NCBI GenBank assembly: GCA_002633025.1
Contig: NMRB01000011.1
Span: 183,417 to 247,416, forward strand
Origin: Notospermus geniculatus
Taxonomy: Eukaryota; Nemertea; Pilidiophora; Heteronemertea; Lineidae
DNA length: 64,000 nt
Direction: 5' to 3'
Position 1 is the first letter of the stretch, and each line of letters starts with the position of its first letter. Shown here piece after piece: positions 33,188 through 45,575 of the stretch. The notes under the pieces are model-generated. The model did not search any database and was not told where the DNA came from. It saw only the letters and a list, made by a program, of their open reading frames with translations. The position numbers were made by a program, and so were the translations under genes.

Positions 33188-33779
33188 CTACCAGAAGATT
33201 TTCTTTGGAATGAATTTTACTCAGACAGTAGATGAGACATGTCTGGAAAATTAACTCGATTCTTTCAATTCAAATTCAAATTAATGTCAGCAAATGTCAA
33301 ATGCAAAAGAGTGAATCTTTAAAGAAAGGAAAACAATTAATGCAAAGGATCTGTTCCGTGTCATCATAACAATACCTTAATGTTGTGTACATCGATACAT
33401 GATTGACCACAACAACGCACAAATAGTTGAGCACAGCCAAGACTGGAATTTGGGCAAATGGGGAAACATTTCCTGTGGGATGTGCATGAATACACAGACA
33501 GAAATCATCGCATGATTTTGGCGATTCCAGGAACTCAGGATGGCCCCGCTGAGATATCAGGACAGTATGAAAGGGAAACTCTTCACAGGGTGTTCCAAAG
33601 GATATGTCCTCACTTTTGTTCACCATTGTTCGTGACACACTTTTTCTGACATACCCTGTATACATGTGGTTTGTCTATATTTTCCGCTTTAGCGATTGCC
33701 TGGATGATTTTCAAAACAGGATGTCTTCATGATATGACTGTTGAAATTCGAGACAGAAAATTGTTCAGCAGAGCCATAA

Positions 33780-34493
33780 AGCCTAGCGTACATCGGCCTT
33801 GCGACTGGAAGCAACTGAACGCAACAGTCACTATCGATGTACGCATTCCACGCACATTGATTACGACAGGTCATTGCGGCAACAAGTGGCACAATCCATT
33901 CTTCAATCTGGAGCGCGCACATCGGACAGGCAACTGTACTGAATGCTACACAGAAATTGTCGATGTCTTCTGATCGGACCACTCGGGGAGTCATGTAATA
34001 AACATTCACATGACAGGTATGCTCCAGAAACAAGGAAATTCATTGCCAGCGCACGTACATCGGAAGCGACTGAAGACGAATAGAAGCAATCGTTGGCGAC
34101 GAGTAGAACATGAGCAACTGACTGGAACTAGCGGCAACGGTCGGCAATAGAGGAACTTCACGTGACGTCATAAGGCCCACGCCGGACGTCAAAATGACCA
34201 CGTGTTTCCTGAAGAAACGTCACGATGACGCAATGACGTTATTTTGTATGCTGTCACATCACGTCAGGCGTGATGTCAATCCACGTGTAGCACCCTATCG
34301 ACACTTTGCGTCATTTTGACGTCTAGTCACATGATTTGATGACGCCAGTGGGATATAGCGTTGCTGGTGTGCGTACATCGGCCTGTTTGAGCATCTGATC
34401 AGTTGCTGCTGGTTACCAGGTAGTCGCCAACCATTGCCAGAAATGCCATTGCCAGTAGTTTCTTCCAGTCACAAGGCCGATGTACGCTAGGCT
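33780..34493. mobile_element. PIF/Harbinger-like element, 714 bp, TAA duplication
   Basis: AGCCTAGCGTACATCGGCCT faces AGGCCGATGTACGCTAGGCT; complementarity extends to about 36 bp (CGACTGGAAG facing CTTCCAGTC). TAA flanks exactly (33777-33779 and 34494-34496). The interior 34150-34330 is dense in TGACGTCA-like and CACGTG words. No transposase is seen. Confidence 0.8.
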
Positions 34494-35082
34494 TAACACC
34501 CAAATGTGCACACTGGAAAAGCTTTCTCCAAGTGGATCAAGCAGTCCAACATAACAAGAACATCAAAGACTGTTCTATGAACACAGGTGTTCCACTGTAA
34601 AAATAGGACTACTGTTTTCAGTAGGCCCCACAAAAAAGTTTGGTAGAAAAACCCAAACAGCGAAGGTATTCTATGAATGCACGCCCAAGGTACCCTGAGG
34701 CAATTCCTGTGCCCCATTGTCCGTGTCACCCAAAATTTAATTACTGGGGTTGAGATTTTTCATAACATTTTCACACCTTTCAAAGCAAAGGTTGTTTCCA
34801 CATGTTTTGCAAAATGTTTGTGATTTGGTGGTAAGCAATTATCATGAATGGGACATTTTGATGAATGGCATAACTGCAATTAAATGGTACTATAGATGGT
34901 TCTTGTATTATGGAGTATTATGCTTTGCAAGGTAGAATTATGGCTTTTTCCAGCAATGAGAGCTTCAGGCAAATGCTTACTTTCCATGGTATATTATATT
35001 CTTGAGAGTCTCTGCACTTTTGGACAACAGTCCTCGATTCTCTTATGCCAAGTCCAAGACCTGCAAGTTTTTATTGAAGAAT

Positions 35083-35383
35083 ATGCCGATTTCACAACTC
35101 GCACAACCGCAGCACCCCGGTAGTATTTTTGATGGCTACTTCCGTTTTCAACCTCACCACCAGGAGTACGGGCAAAAATTTCCTGGATTGAGGTTGAATT
35201 CAGCACATTGGTTCCAAATGCTACCACCAGGGGATGGATCTCTGGCGGCGGCATTGGAAACCAACACGTGTTTTTCAACCTCGATCCAGGAAATACCTGA
35301 TAGTGAGGTTGAAAACAGAAGTTAAGCAGTCAAAAATTCTACCAGGGACGCTGCGATCATGCGCGATGTGAAGTCGGTGTATT
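35083..35383. mobile_element. Palindromic MITE, copy 2 of the 27708 family
   Basis: GCCGATTTCACAACTCGCAC faces GCGCGATGTGAAGTCGGTGT; the inner arms TTTTCAACCTCACCACCAGG and CCTGATAGTGAGGTTGAAAA match those at 27708. Confidence 0.7.
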
Positions 35384-36880
35384 GCAGGAAGCGCCACCGT
35401 ATATAAACCACTCGTTGCCATTAGATTTATGAGGTTCATGGCAGCTGGTGCATGCAGCTGGTGAGTGATGCCATGCACAGGCGTTAGGCCAACTGGCAAA
35501 CACTCAGGCCTAGCCATGAGACCTTTCACCTGCCCTAGAGTGAACCCTCTGAAAAACAGGGATCATGGTTTTGTCTTTCTGTGGACTCGAGCCAGGATTG
35601 TGTATCTGGTCCAGTCAACGGTAAATTAACTTTGAATGGCCTCGGCTTAAGAATGCAGACATGCCCTCTTCAGTGACAACAAGTCTCTGAAAGAGTAAAA
35701 ACGATTGCTAATTTGGTAGCAAGTCATTGGCATGCACCTCTGGAATGTGGCTGAGTCCCTACACAATACCACCGTAAGTGACCCCAACTATTTTGACTCG
35801 CCGGTACAAAAGGACCCACGACACTACTCTGAATACCCAGACTGTAGCGTATTTCACCTCAACTAAGACGGATGACACTTGTCACACACAGTACATCTTA
35901 GGACAGTTTTATTGACAAAAACGTGGTTGAAACGGATTATAGTTGCTAGACGCGTTCTTTCAATCTGAAGAAACCTGAAGTGATCGACATGATATTTCTG
36001 GCCTTGGAGTACACGCCTCCACTTCCATTGTGCAGCCGTTATCCACACGTTTTTGTAGGGTGCATATAGTTTCTTCTCGATGTTGCATTGAACTGCCAAC
36101 CTCAACATCGCCTCTGTGGTTGCAGCTGCCATGTTCGAGTAAACATCTGTGGTGCAAACAACAAAAACTCTACAATAAGATCAATTCTAACAGCTCAATC
36201 ATTTACCTACACTTGCAATATTGAAGCATAACTTTAAACACTGCCTACGGGAAGCTCCTCAAAAAGCCATTATACCTACTAAAACCCTAAGATCTTACAG
36301 ATCGGTAATCACTGGAAACCACTCACCACTCAGACCTTTGCAATAGGAGGTTCCGTGACGTCTCTGAATTACGATTTATGACTACGCTTCGACTATGACG
36401 TCATCAATCTGACGGATGACGTTTCGTCGATTTCATGACGTCGTGTAAATTCGTTTTGTCTTGACAATGATGGCCGTAGATCTTTGTAGGTACGAATTAC
36501 GAATTGCTAATTTTCATTTAAAAGAAAGGTTTTCTTGAGCTACATGGACATGATAAAGGTGACAATTGGATATACCTGGCACATGATACCAGTGGAATAA
36601 ATGCTTGAAATATCTGTATAAGATAATGACGTGGTGTTCACAAGGCGGAAGGTCGGACCACCACGGGAGTTAGACGAAGAAACGGCATAATGATGTAACG
36701 TCATGAACGTCCTGAAATCGTTTCGTAATTCGTGATGATGCGGAAACTCCCTAATGAATACTACATGACAAGTTTGATCTTTCAAGCTGCATATTTTCGT
36801 TTCCGACAAATATGGCTTTGGCTTGTGAAACTAAAGGATTGTGGTAAAGGGATTCACAGGACATCCAACTCTGTATCACA

Positions 36881-37060
36881 CAGGCGCGGATCCTAGGGGG
36901 GGCAAACCCGGCCCGACGCGTGCCCCCTCTATTTTGTGGAAAATCATTAAAATTGACCGGGAAATTTCGGAATTTTGAAAGGTGTTAAAATTTGACCGAG
37001 GTTTTCCATGATGTGCGCTGGCTGTGCCCCCTCTTTCCCGTGATTCTGGATCCGCCCCTG
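36881..37060. mobile_element. hAT-like MITE with TCACA 5-bp duplication
   Basis: CAGGCGCGGATCCTAGG faces CTGGATCCGCCCCTG. TCACA flanks exactly (36876-36880 and 37061-37065). The interior (TGACCGGGAAATTT, GGTTTTCCATGATGTGCG) is close to the copy at 62046. Confidence 0.85.
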
Positions 37061-37555
37061 TCACAGATCGTTAAACATTCAGAATACCAGATGGCGCCAT
37101 TTGCAGAGCACAAACTTCCTCAGCAGCAGGGGAGACATCTTGAGTGACGAAGTGTATGGTAGGAGTATACCACAGAAAAATCTTTCTCCTATCAAGCCAC
37201 CACACAGAGACTTGAGGTGTATTGACTGGATAGAAAAGAACCGTCTGCCCCTGTTCCCATTGCAGCCGTAGGGGACTGGGCCTTGTTTGGACAGAACACC
37301 ATGGAAGACGCTTCAAATGTACATGGAGAACAATCCTCAAACAATGAAAAGAGGAAAGTAAACAACCAAGATTTGCATGGCTCAGCTCGGTTGAGTGGCG
37401 ATCTGATAGTTTGAGATATGCATGGCATTCGGAAACAAAACATGAATCTTTATGAAGCCACATTGAAGAGCGAACTTGGTCCGGCCCCACGGTCAAGTAG
37501 CAGAGCAGTTTGAATGATGTAATGCACCAGGAGGTCAACCAAGCAAGCAGCACAG

Positions 37556-37786
37556 CAGGGGTGTGTCCAGGATTTCAAGGAGAGGGGGGATCTAGGAAAG
37601 CCTGAGGGGGGAGTGTGAGGGGGTGTCCCCCCTCGCATTGGAAATTTCGTAAAATCTGCACACCGAAGACGCCATTTCCCAGCATTTCAACCAACATCTA
37701 CTTGCCTCTCTCCCTTAATTATTTATGGAGAAAAAATTGGTGGTCTGCGCGAACGGGGGGTCTGGACTCCCCTGGACACGTGCCTG
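37556..37786. mobile_element. hAT-like MITE, CAGGGGTGTGTCCAGG variant
   Basis: CAGGGGTGTGTCCAGGATTT faces CCTGGACACGTGCCTG. The flanks CACAG/TACAG agree at 4 of 5 positions. Confidence 0.75.
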
Positions 37787-39347
37787 TACAGTGATAGCCA
37801 AAACTTGTGAGGGAAGATGTTATTCCAAATTTAAGGCACGTTATTATGATAGACCTGTGTGCATGGAAAGACTGGAACATGCCATGACGAAAGTGAACTG
37901 TTTCTTGATTCTATCAAGTATGTGGTGTATCAGCTAGCTTCTATCAAGTCTGGAATCTGCTGATGTACGGTACATCATGTATGGTACATTTACTTCTCTA
38001 TTAACTTTAGCCAGTGTGAATCACCACTTCATGCCTGCAACATCTCTCTCTGGCTGCACAGTATCACCTGCTCATCATCCTACATGTATAATTACACTGT
38101 GCTTTGAGCCAACTCTTACAGTAAGTGCTTGTATAGCATGCGGAAACACAGATGACGTCTGGTTACATGTACATAGGCAAATGAAGGTGCCATGAAAAGT
38201 CCAGCAGGGCAGTGAGGAGCCTTGGGACTGCAGCCAGGACTGCATGGGTAGCACAAGGTGAAATTCATACCACTGGGCAGTGTTTCCACCAGAGGGTACT
38301 AAGGGTACTATGCTAGTACCCTCAGAGGAACAGAAAAGGCCCATTTTCTTTAATTTCATGGGTTTTTGTTGATTTTGAAGAAATTAGTACCCTCAAACTA
38401 ATTTCTGGCAGAGACCCTGCTGGGCAGTGACCAAATCATCCAAAACTTTGCTACAAAAAGAGGTTCTTCACTGACGTCACAACTCAATGCTAAATGAGCT
38501 AATTAATACATAATTAGCCATGTGCTTCGCCATCAGCATGGTCTCTGCCAGTAATTCAGCACTAATTGTCTGTTTTTACAACAGACAGGTGTCATTCAAT
38601 CATCAGACTGCTGTGGAACATGTGAATATTTGACAAATCAGATATTAAGGTTTTATGAATATGGGCCCAGGAAGCCTGGGACGAGACCTCTCAATGCACA
38701 AACATACTGTAGAATACTTTATTGATATTTCAGAGAAATTCAATACACTATCAGATGCAAACCTAAACCTCTCATTGATTGCCTAGGCCAAGGCAGATGG
38801 TGGTATGTCCCACGCTTTGGCTGTGAAGGAATAATAAACGACAGTCCCAATAATAGGCCATTCATCAGTACTGCATGTAGGCCCGATCGAACTTCGAATT
38901 CAAAATAGCTTTGAAGAGGGATAAGTAACCTGAGTCAATGCACTTTACCTTGGATGTTTAAAAAGAAAATATTATAGCAACTGTTCCAACTTCTATGAAC
39001 GTTCCTGCAATATAGAAACTCTGATGGTCACATTACCATACAAGTTACAACTGCTAAGGATGGATACCCTTCAAATAAACGCCTCTTAAAAATTATAAAA
39101 TACCAAGGCATTCAATTTCTTCAGGATTGATTTTCAAGGGAAATAAATAGAAATTAACATTCTAGAGTAAAATGTAAAATGTCATGTCTATTTTCTCTCA
39201 TAGAGTAGGAGTAGTATTATCAGGGATGACTGATCAGATTCTGATACAAATGTACAAACAGCATCCATGATGGGGAAGGGGATTTAAACTTCTGTCCTCC
39301 CCCTACTCTTATTACGCATGAAATACCAACCATGTTATTTTTGAATA

Positions 39348-39584
39348 CACCGATTTCACATCTCGCACGATCGCAGCGCCCCTAGAATTTCTCTTCGTCA
39401 CTTTCGTTTTCAACCTCACTACCAGGAGTAAGGCAATTATTTCATAGATTGAGGTTGAAAAACATGTGTTGGTTCCCGATACCACCGTCCGGGATCCATC
39501 CCCTGGTGGCAGCATCGGAAACCAATGCGGGCAATTCAACCTGGATCCAGGGGAACTGCGATCATACGAGATATGAAATCGGTG
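39348..39584. mobile_element. Palindromic MITE, copy 3 of the 27708 family
   Basis: ACACCGATTTCACATCTCGC faces CGAGATATGAAATCGGTGT. Shorter than the other two copies. Confidence 0.65.
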
Positions 39585-39837
39585 TCTTGGTCTTTCAGTA
39601 GATTTTTTCTAAAGGCAACATAAGACTATTCAGATGGCTGCAAAATCGAACAGAGGGTACGAGTATTGATCTTGACAACAGAGAAGGGTTCAAAAGGGTT
39701 AGCAGATGTCCTGCAAGAGGGTATTTTCGTATGTTATCAAGCTGCCATTGCTCTTCAAGGGTTAAAGGAAATAACGCTGGCATGTTTGGTCAGCAAATTG
39801 TCGCTTATATTGAACTTACACACCACAAGGCCTATGG

Positions 39838-42800
39838 TCAGTGTTGGCATTCCAAACTCCCTGCTGGGAGATTAGTATTAATTCACAAAATATGGATCAG
39901 CCCCAGAACATACAATTCATGAATCGTTTGGCATACCAGGACATAAAACCCATTGTAAAACTCTGCCTTGTCTGCTTGTGAGGAAGAGAGGATTTGCCAT
40001 TTTTGGGCCTGGTGCCCGCTGGCCAACCTCGCCTAAAAAATTTGTTTGAGATAATCACGTGTTTGCATATCGTTGAACTGCTCGGTTGTCCTCTGGGAAA
40101 TTTCGTCAAGAATAAAAGATACTTTCGAGCAGGACCTCAAACCAAGCGAAGATGACCTTGCAGGGTTCTGCCGCTGCTGGTCGGCGCCGGACGGCCCCAT
40201 CCAGGACGCAGAAAAGCCGACCGGCACTTGGCCTAAAAAGAATATTTTCTGACCATCAGAACTAACGAAGTGTGCCACGAGAGACGCCCGCCACGCACAC
40301 TTCCGAATTTCCTTTCTGTTCCCATTCACCAAATGTGCTTCCCGGCGGGGCTTCCTGACAGAGTTCTGACCAACAACAACAACAACGACAACGGCGGGCT
40401 GCCTAAGTTGCAATAGAGTGGATCGGGGTCATTTTGACACCAAATGTCGAGCTCATTATTTCGGCTCTCAGGTGCCAGGAAATTGCATACAGCAATTCTA
40501 GATTTCAACTTTTTCTGGAGAAGGACCCCCAGACCGCCACTTCGACTAGCACTCGTTCAGTTCTGGGCAGAGTCCTGCCTTGCCCTGTCAATTTCATCCA
40601 AATGACAGAGACAGATCAAGATACGAAATTCCGGAGACATGAATCAATTGCAATTTATCAAGGAGTAGCCTAACTGCTCTGTTCAATTCGCAAGATCCTG
40701 ATAACATCTTCCGGATGAATACATGTAGACCCAACTTTACTGCGTAAATCTCATGAGAGTTGCTGGTCCTGTAGAGATGCAGTTGGGAATGATCCAGCCA
40801 CACTGCTAATGGTGTACTTTGGAAGCAACAGTTATTTGTCACGGAGGGTAGGATGAATCATCCTTGCATCCATGAGTCGTTCAATGGCTTCCTCATTTGG
40901 ATGACAGCATCATTCGTGGTTGCGCAAGGATTAGAATTGATCCCAGTTCTTGCGTCACAGTACACAGGAACAAACTCTGGTAGTCTTGGTATCTACCATC
41001 TTATCATTAACGACCGTCCGTATTTTTTGCATAATTACTATAACCGCACCACCCTAAGGCCCGCACCCTCCATTGCTAAATCCTCAGAAGACCCGCACCG
41101 CCGTACCATCCGTGGCTTATAACATGAATGATTCTCGTGAGAGGAGCACGACAGATACTATATTGGTATCAGGTCAAGGTCACAGTGACAGCTTGGGTAC
41201 TCGAACAAACTGAACTGGAACAAGCCTCGTTTTCAATCAAAGAAAATGGCTTCGCTGGGAATCCATGCTGTTTCTTAATTGTTCTTGACATGTTTGATGC
41301 CAGAATTTCAGGCCTATGACATGATGCAAGGAACAATAAAGCATGGATTTTAGATGTTTTCCCTCAACTATGCATGGTTATAGGGCTGATGATAGGCCTT
41401 TTAAAATCCACATAAGAACCGCACCGTTGTATCACCTGCACTTGCGATTTTGGAGGCCTTTTCGCAGAAAAAAAGCTGTGGGTCTTATGCCGGAAAATAC
41501 AGTAATACAATTTACTGGCACAATGGTCTGCAATTCCTGCAGGCATACCTAACTACAGTATCATCAACCTGCAATAGTGCATAAATCTGCCATTTTCCCA
41601 TCGAACTACAGGTCTCCAGTAAAAAGCCTATGTTTACACAGTAGCAGCATACAAAGTATACATATATGTGTACGTGTATCATAACAATTTCAATTTAGTA
41701 TTCAAATGAGAATTGATTGGCATAGTTTGCATTCCTGTTAGATTGATGACCTGAAAGAGGCCACTCATGCATACTATAGTATAGATTAGCTAGTGCTTTG
41801 AGTGTGTTGGGAAAACAATAGGAATACAATATACATACTCTCACGTCTCAGGAAGGAAGCTGAGAATATGTGGCCATGTCATTGGCATTTGACAGTCACT
41901 CATTGAACTCATCTGATGATCAGCAGAGTCTGACGTGCCTGAAGGATCAGTGTTGGCATTCCAAACTCCCTGCTGGGAGATTAGTATTAATTCACAAAAT
42001 ATGGATCAGCCCCAGAACATACAATTCATGAATCGTTTCGCATACCAGGACATAAAACCCATTGTAAAACTCTGCCTTGTCTGCTTGTGAGGAAGAGAGG
42101 ATTTGCCATTTTTGGGCCTGGTGCCCGCTGGCCAACCTCGCCTAAAAAATTTGTTTGAGATAATCACGCGTTTGCATATCGTTGAACTGCTCGGCTGTCC
42201 TCTGGGAAATTTCGTCAAGAATAAAAGATACTTTCGAGCAGGACCTCAAACCAAGTGAAGATGACCTTGCAGGGTTCTGCCGCTGCTGGTCGGCGCCGGA
42301 CGGCCCCGTCCAGGATGCAGAAATGCCGACCAGCACTTGGGCCTAAAAAGAGTATTTTCGACAATCAGAACTAACGAAGTGTGCCACGAGAGATTCCCGC
42401 CACGCACCCTTCCAAATTTCCTTTCTGTTCCCATTCACCAAATGTGCTTCCCGGCGGGGCTTCCTGACAGAGTTCTGACCAACAACAACAACGACAACGG
42501 CGAGCTGCCTAAGTTGCAATAGAGTGGATCGGGGTCATTTTGACACCAAATGTCGAGCTCATTATTTCGACTCTCAGGTGCCAGGAAATTGCATACAGCA
42601 ATTCTAGATTTCAACTTTTTCTGGAGAAGGACCCCCAGACCCCCACTTCAACTAGCACTCGTTCAGTTCTGGGCAGAACCCTGCCTTGCCCCATCGATTT
42701 CATCCAAATGACAGAGAAAGATCAAGATACCAAACTTCGGAGACATGAATCAATTGCAATTTATCAAGGAGTAGCCTAACTGCTCTGTTCAATTCGCAAG

Positions 42801-44508
42801 ATCCTGATAACATCTTCCGGATGAATACATGTAGAGCCAACTTTACTGCGTAAATCTCCTGAGAGTTGCCGGTCCTGTAGAGATGCAGTTGGGAATGATC
42901 CAGCCACACTGCTAATGGTGTACTTTGGAAGCAACAGTTATTTGTCATGGAGGGTAGGATGAATCATCCATGCATCCATGAGTCGCTCAATGGCTTCCTC
43001 ATTTGAATGACAGCATCATTCGTGGTTGCGCAAGGATGAGAATTGATCCCAGTTCTTACGTCATCATACATGGGAACAAACTGCGGTAGTCTTGGTATCT
43101 ACCATCTTATCATTAACGACCATATTTTTTGCATAATTACTATAACCAGGGTTCGTACACTACCCCCAGACCTCAAATTCCAGACCTCAAATTCGAGGAC
43201 TTTTCAAGGAATTCCAGGGCCAAATATCCTGAAATTCCAGGACTATTTTGCCAATATTCAAGTTCTTAGGCCTACCAGGCTCAATCATTGGCCTAATATA
43301 AATACCACGACATCAGTAACCCAGACAATACAAGCAAGTAGGGTTACCTCTGCCATTATATTTTGGAAGGGCCAGAGTAGGGCCGATGACTTGACGAGTT
43401 TGAACGTGGGTAAAAAGAAAATGGGGGGGGGTCTGGGGGTCCTCCCCCAGAAAATTTTGGATTCTATGAAGGCCACATGGGCAAAATTCAAGGACTTTTC
43501 CAGGACTTCTAGGGTAAATCATGATTTTTCAAGGTTTTCCAGACCTGGAAAGAGGATACCTCAAAATTCCAGGTTTTCAAGGATTTCAAGGTAGAGTACG
43601 AACCCTGTATAACCGCACCACCCTAAGGCCCGCACCCTCCATTGCTAAATCCTCAGAAGACCCGCACCGCCGTACCATCCGCGGCTTATAACATGAATGA
43701 TTCTCGTGAGAGGAGCACGACAGATACTATATTGGTATCAGGTCAAGGTCACAGTGACAGCTTGGGTACTCGAACAAACTGAACTGGAACAAGCCTCGTT
43801 TTCAATCAAAGAAAATGGCTTCGCTGGGAATCCATGTTGTTTCTTAATTGTTCTTGACATGTTTGATGCCAGAATTTCAGGCCTATGACATGATGCAAGG
43901 AACAATAAAGCATGGATTTTAGATGTCTTCCCTCAACTATGCATGGTTATAGGGCTGATTATAGGCCTTTTAAAATCCACATAAGAACCGCACCGTTGTA
44001 TCACCTGCACTTGCAATTTTGGAGGCCTTTTCGCGGAAAAAAAGCTGTGGGTCTTATGCCGGAAAATACAGTAATACAATTTAATGGCACAATTGTCTGC
44101 AATTCCTGCACGCATACCAAACTACAGTATCATCAACCTGCAATAGTGCATAAATCTGCCATTTTCTCATCGAACTACAGGTCCCCAGTAAAAAGCCTAT
44201 GTTTACACAGTAGCAGCATACAAAGTATACGTATGTGTACGTGTATCATAACAATTTCAATTTAGTATTCAAATGAGAATTGATTGGCATAGTTTGCATT
44301 CCTGTTAGATTGATGACCTGAAAGAGGCCACTCATGCATACTATAGTATAGATTAGCTAGTGCTTTGAGTGTGTTGGGAAAACAATAGGAATACACATAC
44401 TCTCAGGTCTCAGGAAGGAAGCTGAGAATATGTGGCCATGTCATTGGCATTTGACAGTCACTCACTGAACTCATCTGATGATCAGCAGAGTCTGACGTGC
44501 CTGAAGGA
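39838..44508. repeat. Tandem duplication, about 2.1-kb unit
   Basis: Copy 1 (39838-41946) and copy 2 (41947-44508) abut directly. Both start CAGTGTTGGCATTCC and end TGACGTGCCTGAAGGA. Differences are scattered substitutions, small indels in an ACAACAACGACAACGG tract, and one clean 461-bp insertion in copy 2. No gene signature; the paired open frames (for example 40434 and 42540) are the same non-coding sequence twice. Confidence 0.9.
43147..43607. mobile_element. 461-bp MITE with empty site in the sister copy
   Basis: CAGGGTTCGTAC faces GTACGAACCCTG. TATAAC is duplicated on both sides (43141-43146 and 43608-43613), and copy 1 of the duplication reads straight through TATAACCGCACC near 41039. 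The 6-bp duplication with CAGGG ends suggests a hAT-related group. The interior repeats CCAGG and TTTTCAAGG words and explains the long open frame here. Confidence 0.9.
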
Positions 44509-44582
44509 AATTGGTCTTTTAAACAAGAGGGCTCTCTGTCTGATACTCAACTGACATCTTGACTGTGATTGTTGAGAGAACA

Positions 44583-44830
44583 GAAATCAGGAGACATCAC
44601 TACGATGCACAACCTCAAATATGCATTAATCATGCCTTAAACATGCACAAGGCACTGATGATGCATAGTTGCCCAGATAATGACCATTTATTGATTGACA
44701 GATGCAGCAAACATGCTTCATTTTTTTGTGGCATATTTCATGCACAGGTATGCACCCTAAGCTGCATTCATGCATCAATCATGCATTATACATGCTGCAT
44801 TTTTGTTGGAGCAATGAGGAAGATTTTGGG
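44583..44830. repeat. ATGCAT/GCATG word cluster
   Basis: More than a dozen ATGCA or TGCAT words occur in about 250 bp (for example CATTCATGCATCAATCATGC), repeated in the sister copy at 47075-47320. It could be part of a word-array element like those at 14568 and 50244, but no matching terminal repeats were found. Confidence 0.5.
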
Positions 44831-45143
44831 TGGACAATTCTGGCCCACTCTCTCGTAATTTGCAGCCGGTATTGCCATCACAACAAATTATACTGCAAAC
44901 TATGCAGTTCTTGTCACCTCTTTTATCCAATGTGCTCTTGAGAACACATGCTACTGAAACTTCACACTCCTGAAGCACTTGGAGCAAAGCTGCCCCTTCT
45001 CAAATGCAGCACTCTGGCCATTGACTCATATCATATCAGTCAAAACAAAAACTAATATGGTGCACATACATGTAGTTGGCAACAGTTCCATTACTGCTTG
45101 ATGTGGTATGACTTTGGCAGGTAAATATAATGATATAAGCCTG

Positions 45144-45575
45144 CATTCGGAACTTCCGAAGGCAACTGCTCGGCAATTTCCGTAGACACTCGCATTTCCC
45201 CTCGGACACAATTCCAAGGCAGCCATCTTGAACGCGCAACGACTGCTGCCCCTTTGTGAGAGTCCAGATGCGGTTCGTCTCATCACACCTGCGCATGAAC
45301 AAAATAGGGCACACAAAAACGTTGCGTACGTTATTGATCAATAATTGGTGGATTGGGTGAGATACCGGTAATTTTATATATAATATTATATAATATGGCT
45401 CAAATAATCCAGCAAATAAGGTTGAACATCTTAACAGGCCAAAATTCGACCAAAATAGTCCCACGGTCGGTCACGTGGGTTTGTTGATAAACAATATGGC
45501 AGCCTTGGACTTGTGTCTGAGGTGAAATGCGCCGTCCAGTGCAGATAAGCAGTTCGCCTCAGGTCATTCCGAATG
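45144..45575. mobile_element. 432-bp insertion with 9-bp target duplication
   Basis: CATTCGGAA at the left faces TTCCGAATG at the right. ATAAGCCTG flanks both sides (45135-45143 and 45576-45584), while the sister copy near 47621 has the single uninterrupted site ATAAACCTG. The 9-bp duplication fits a Mutator-like MITE. Non-coding. Confidence 0.85.

Noticed and set aside
43043-43594. Open frame of 183 codons on the plus strand
   Set aside because: It lies mostly inside the 461-bp MITE; its lower-complexity Phe/Ser/Arg repeats come from CCAGG and TTTTCAAGG words in the DNA.
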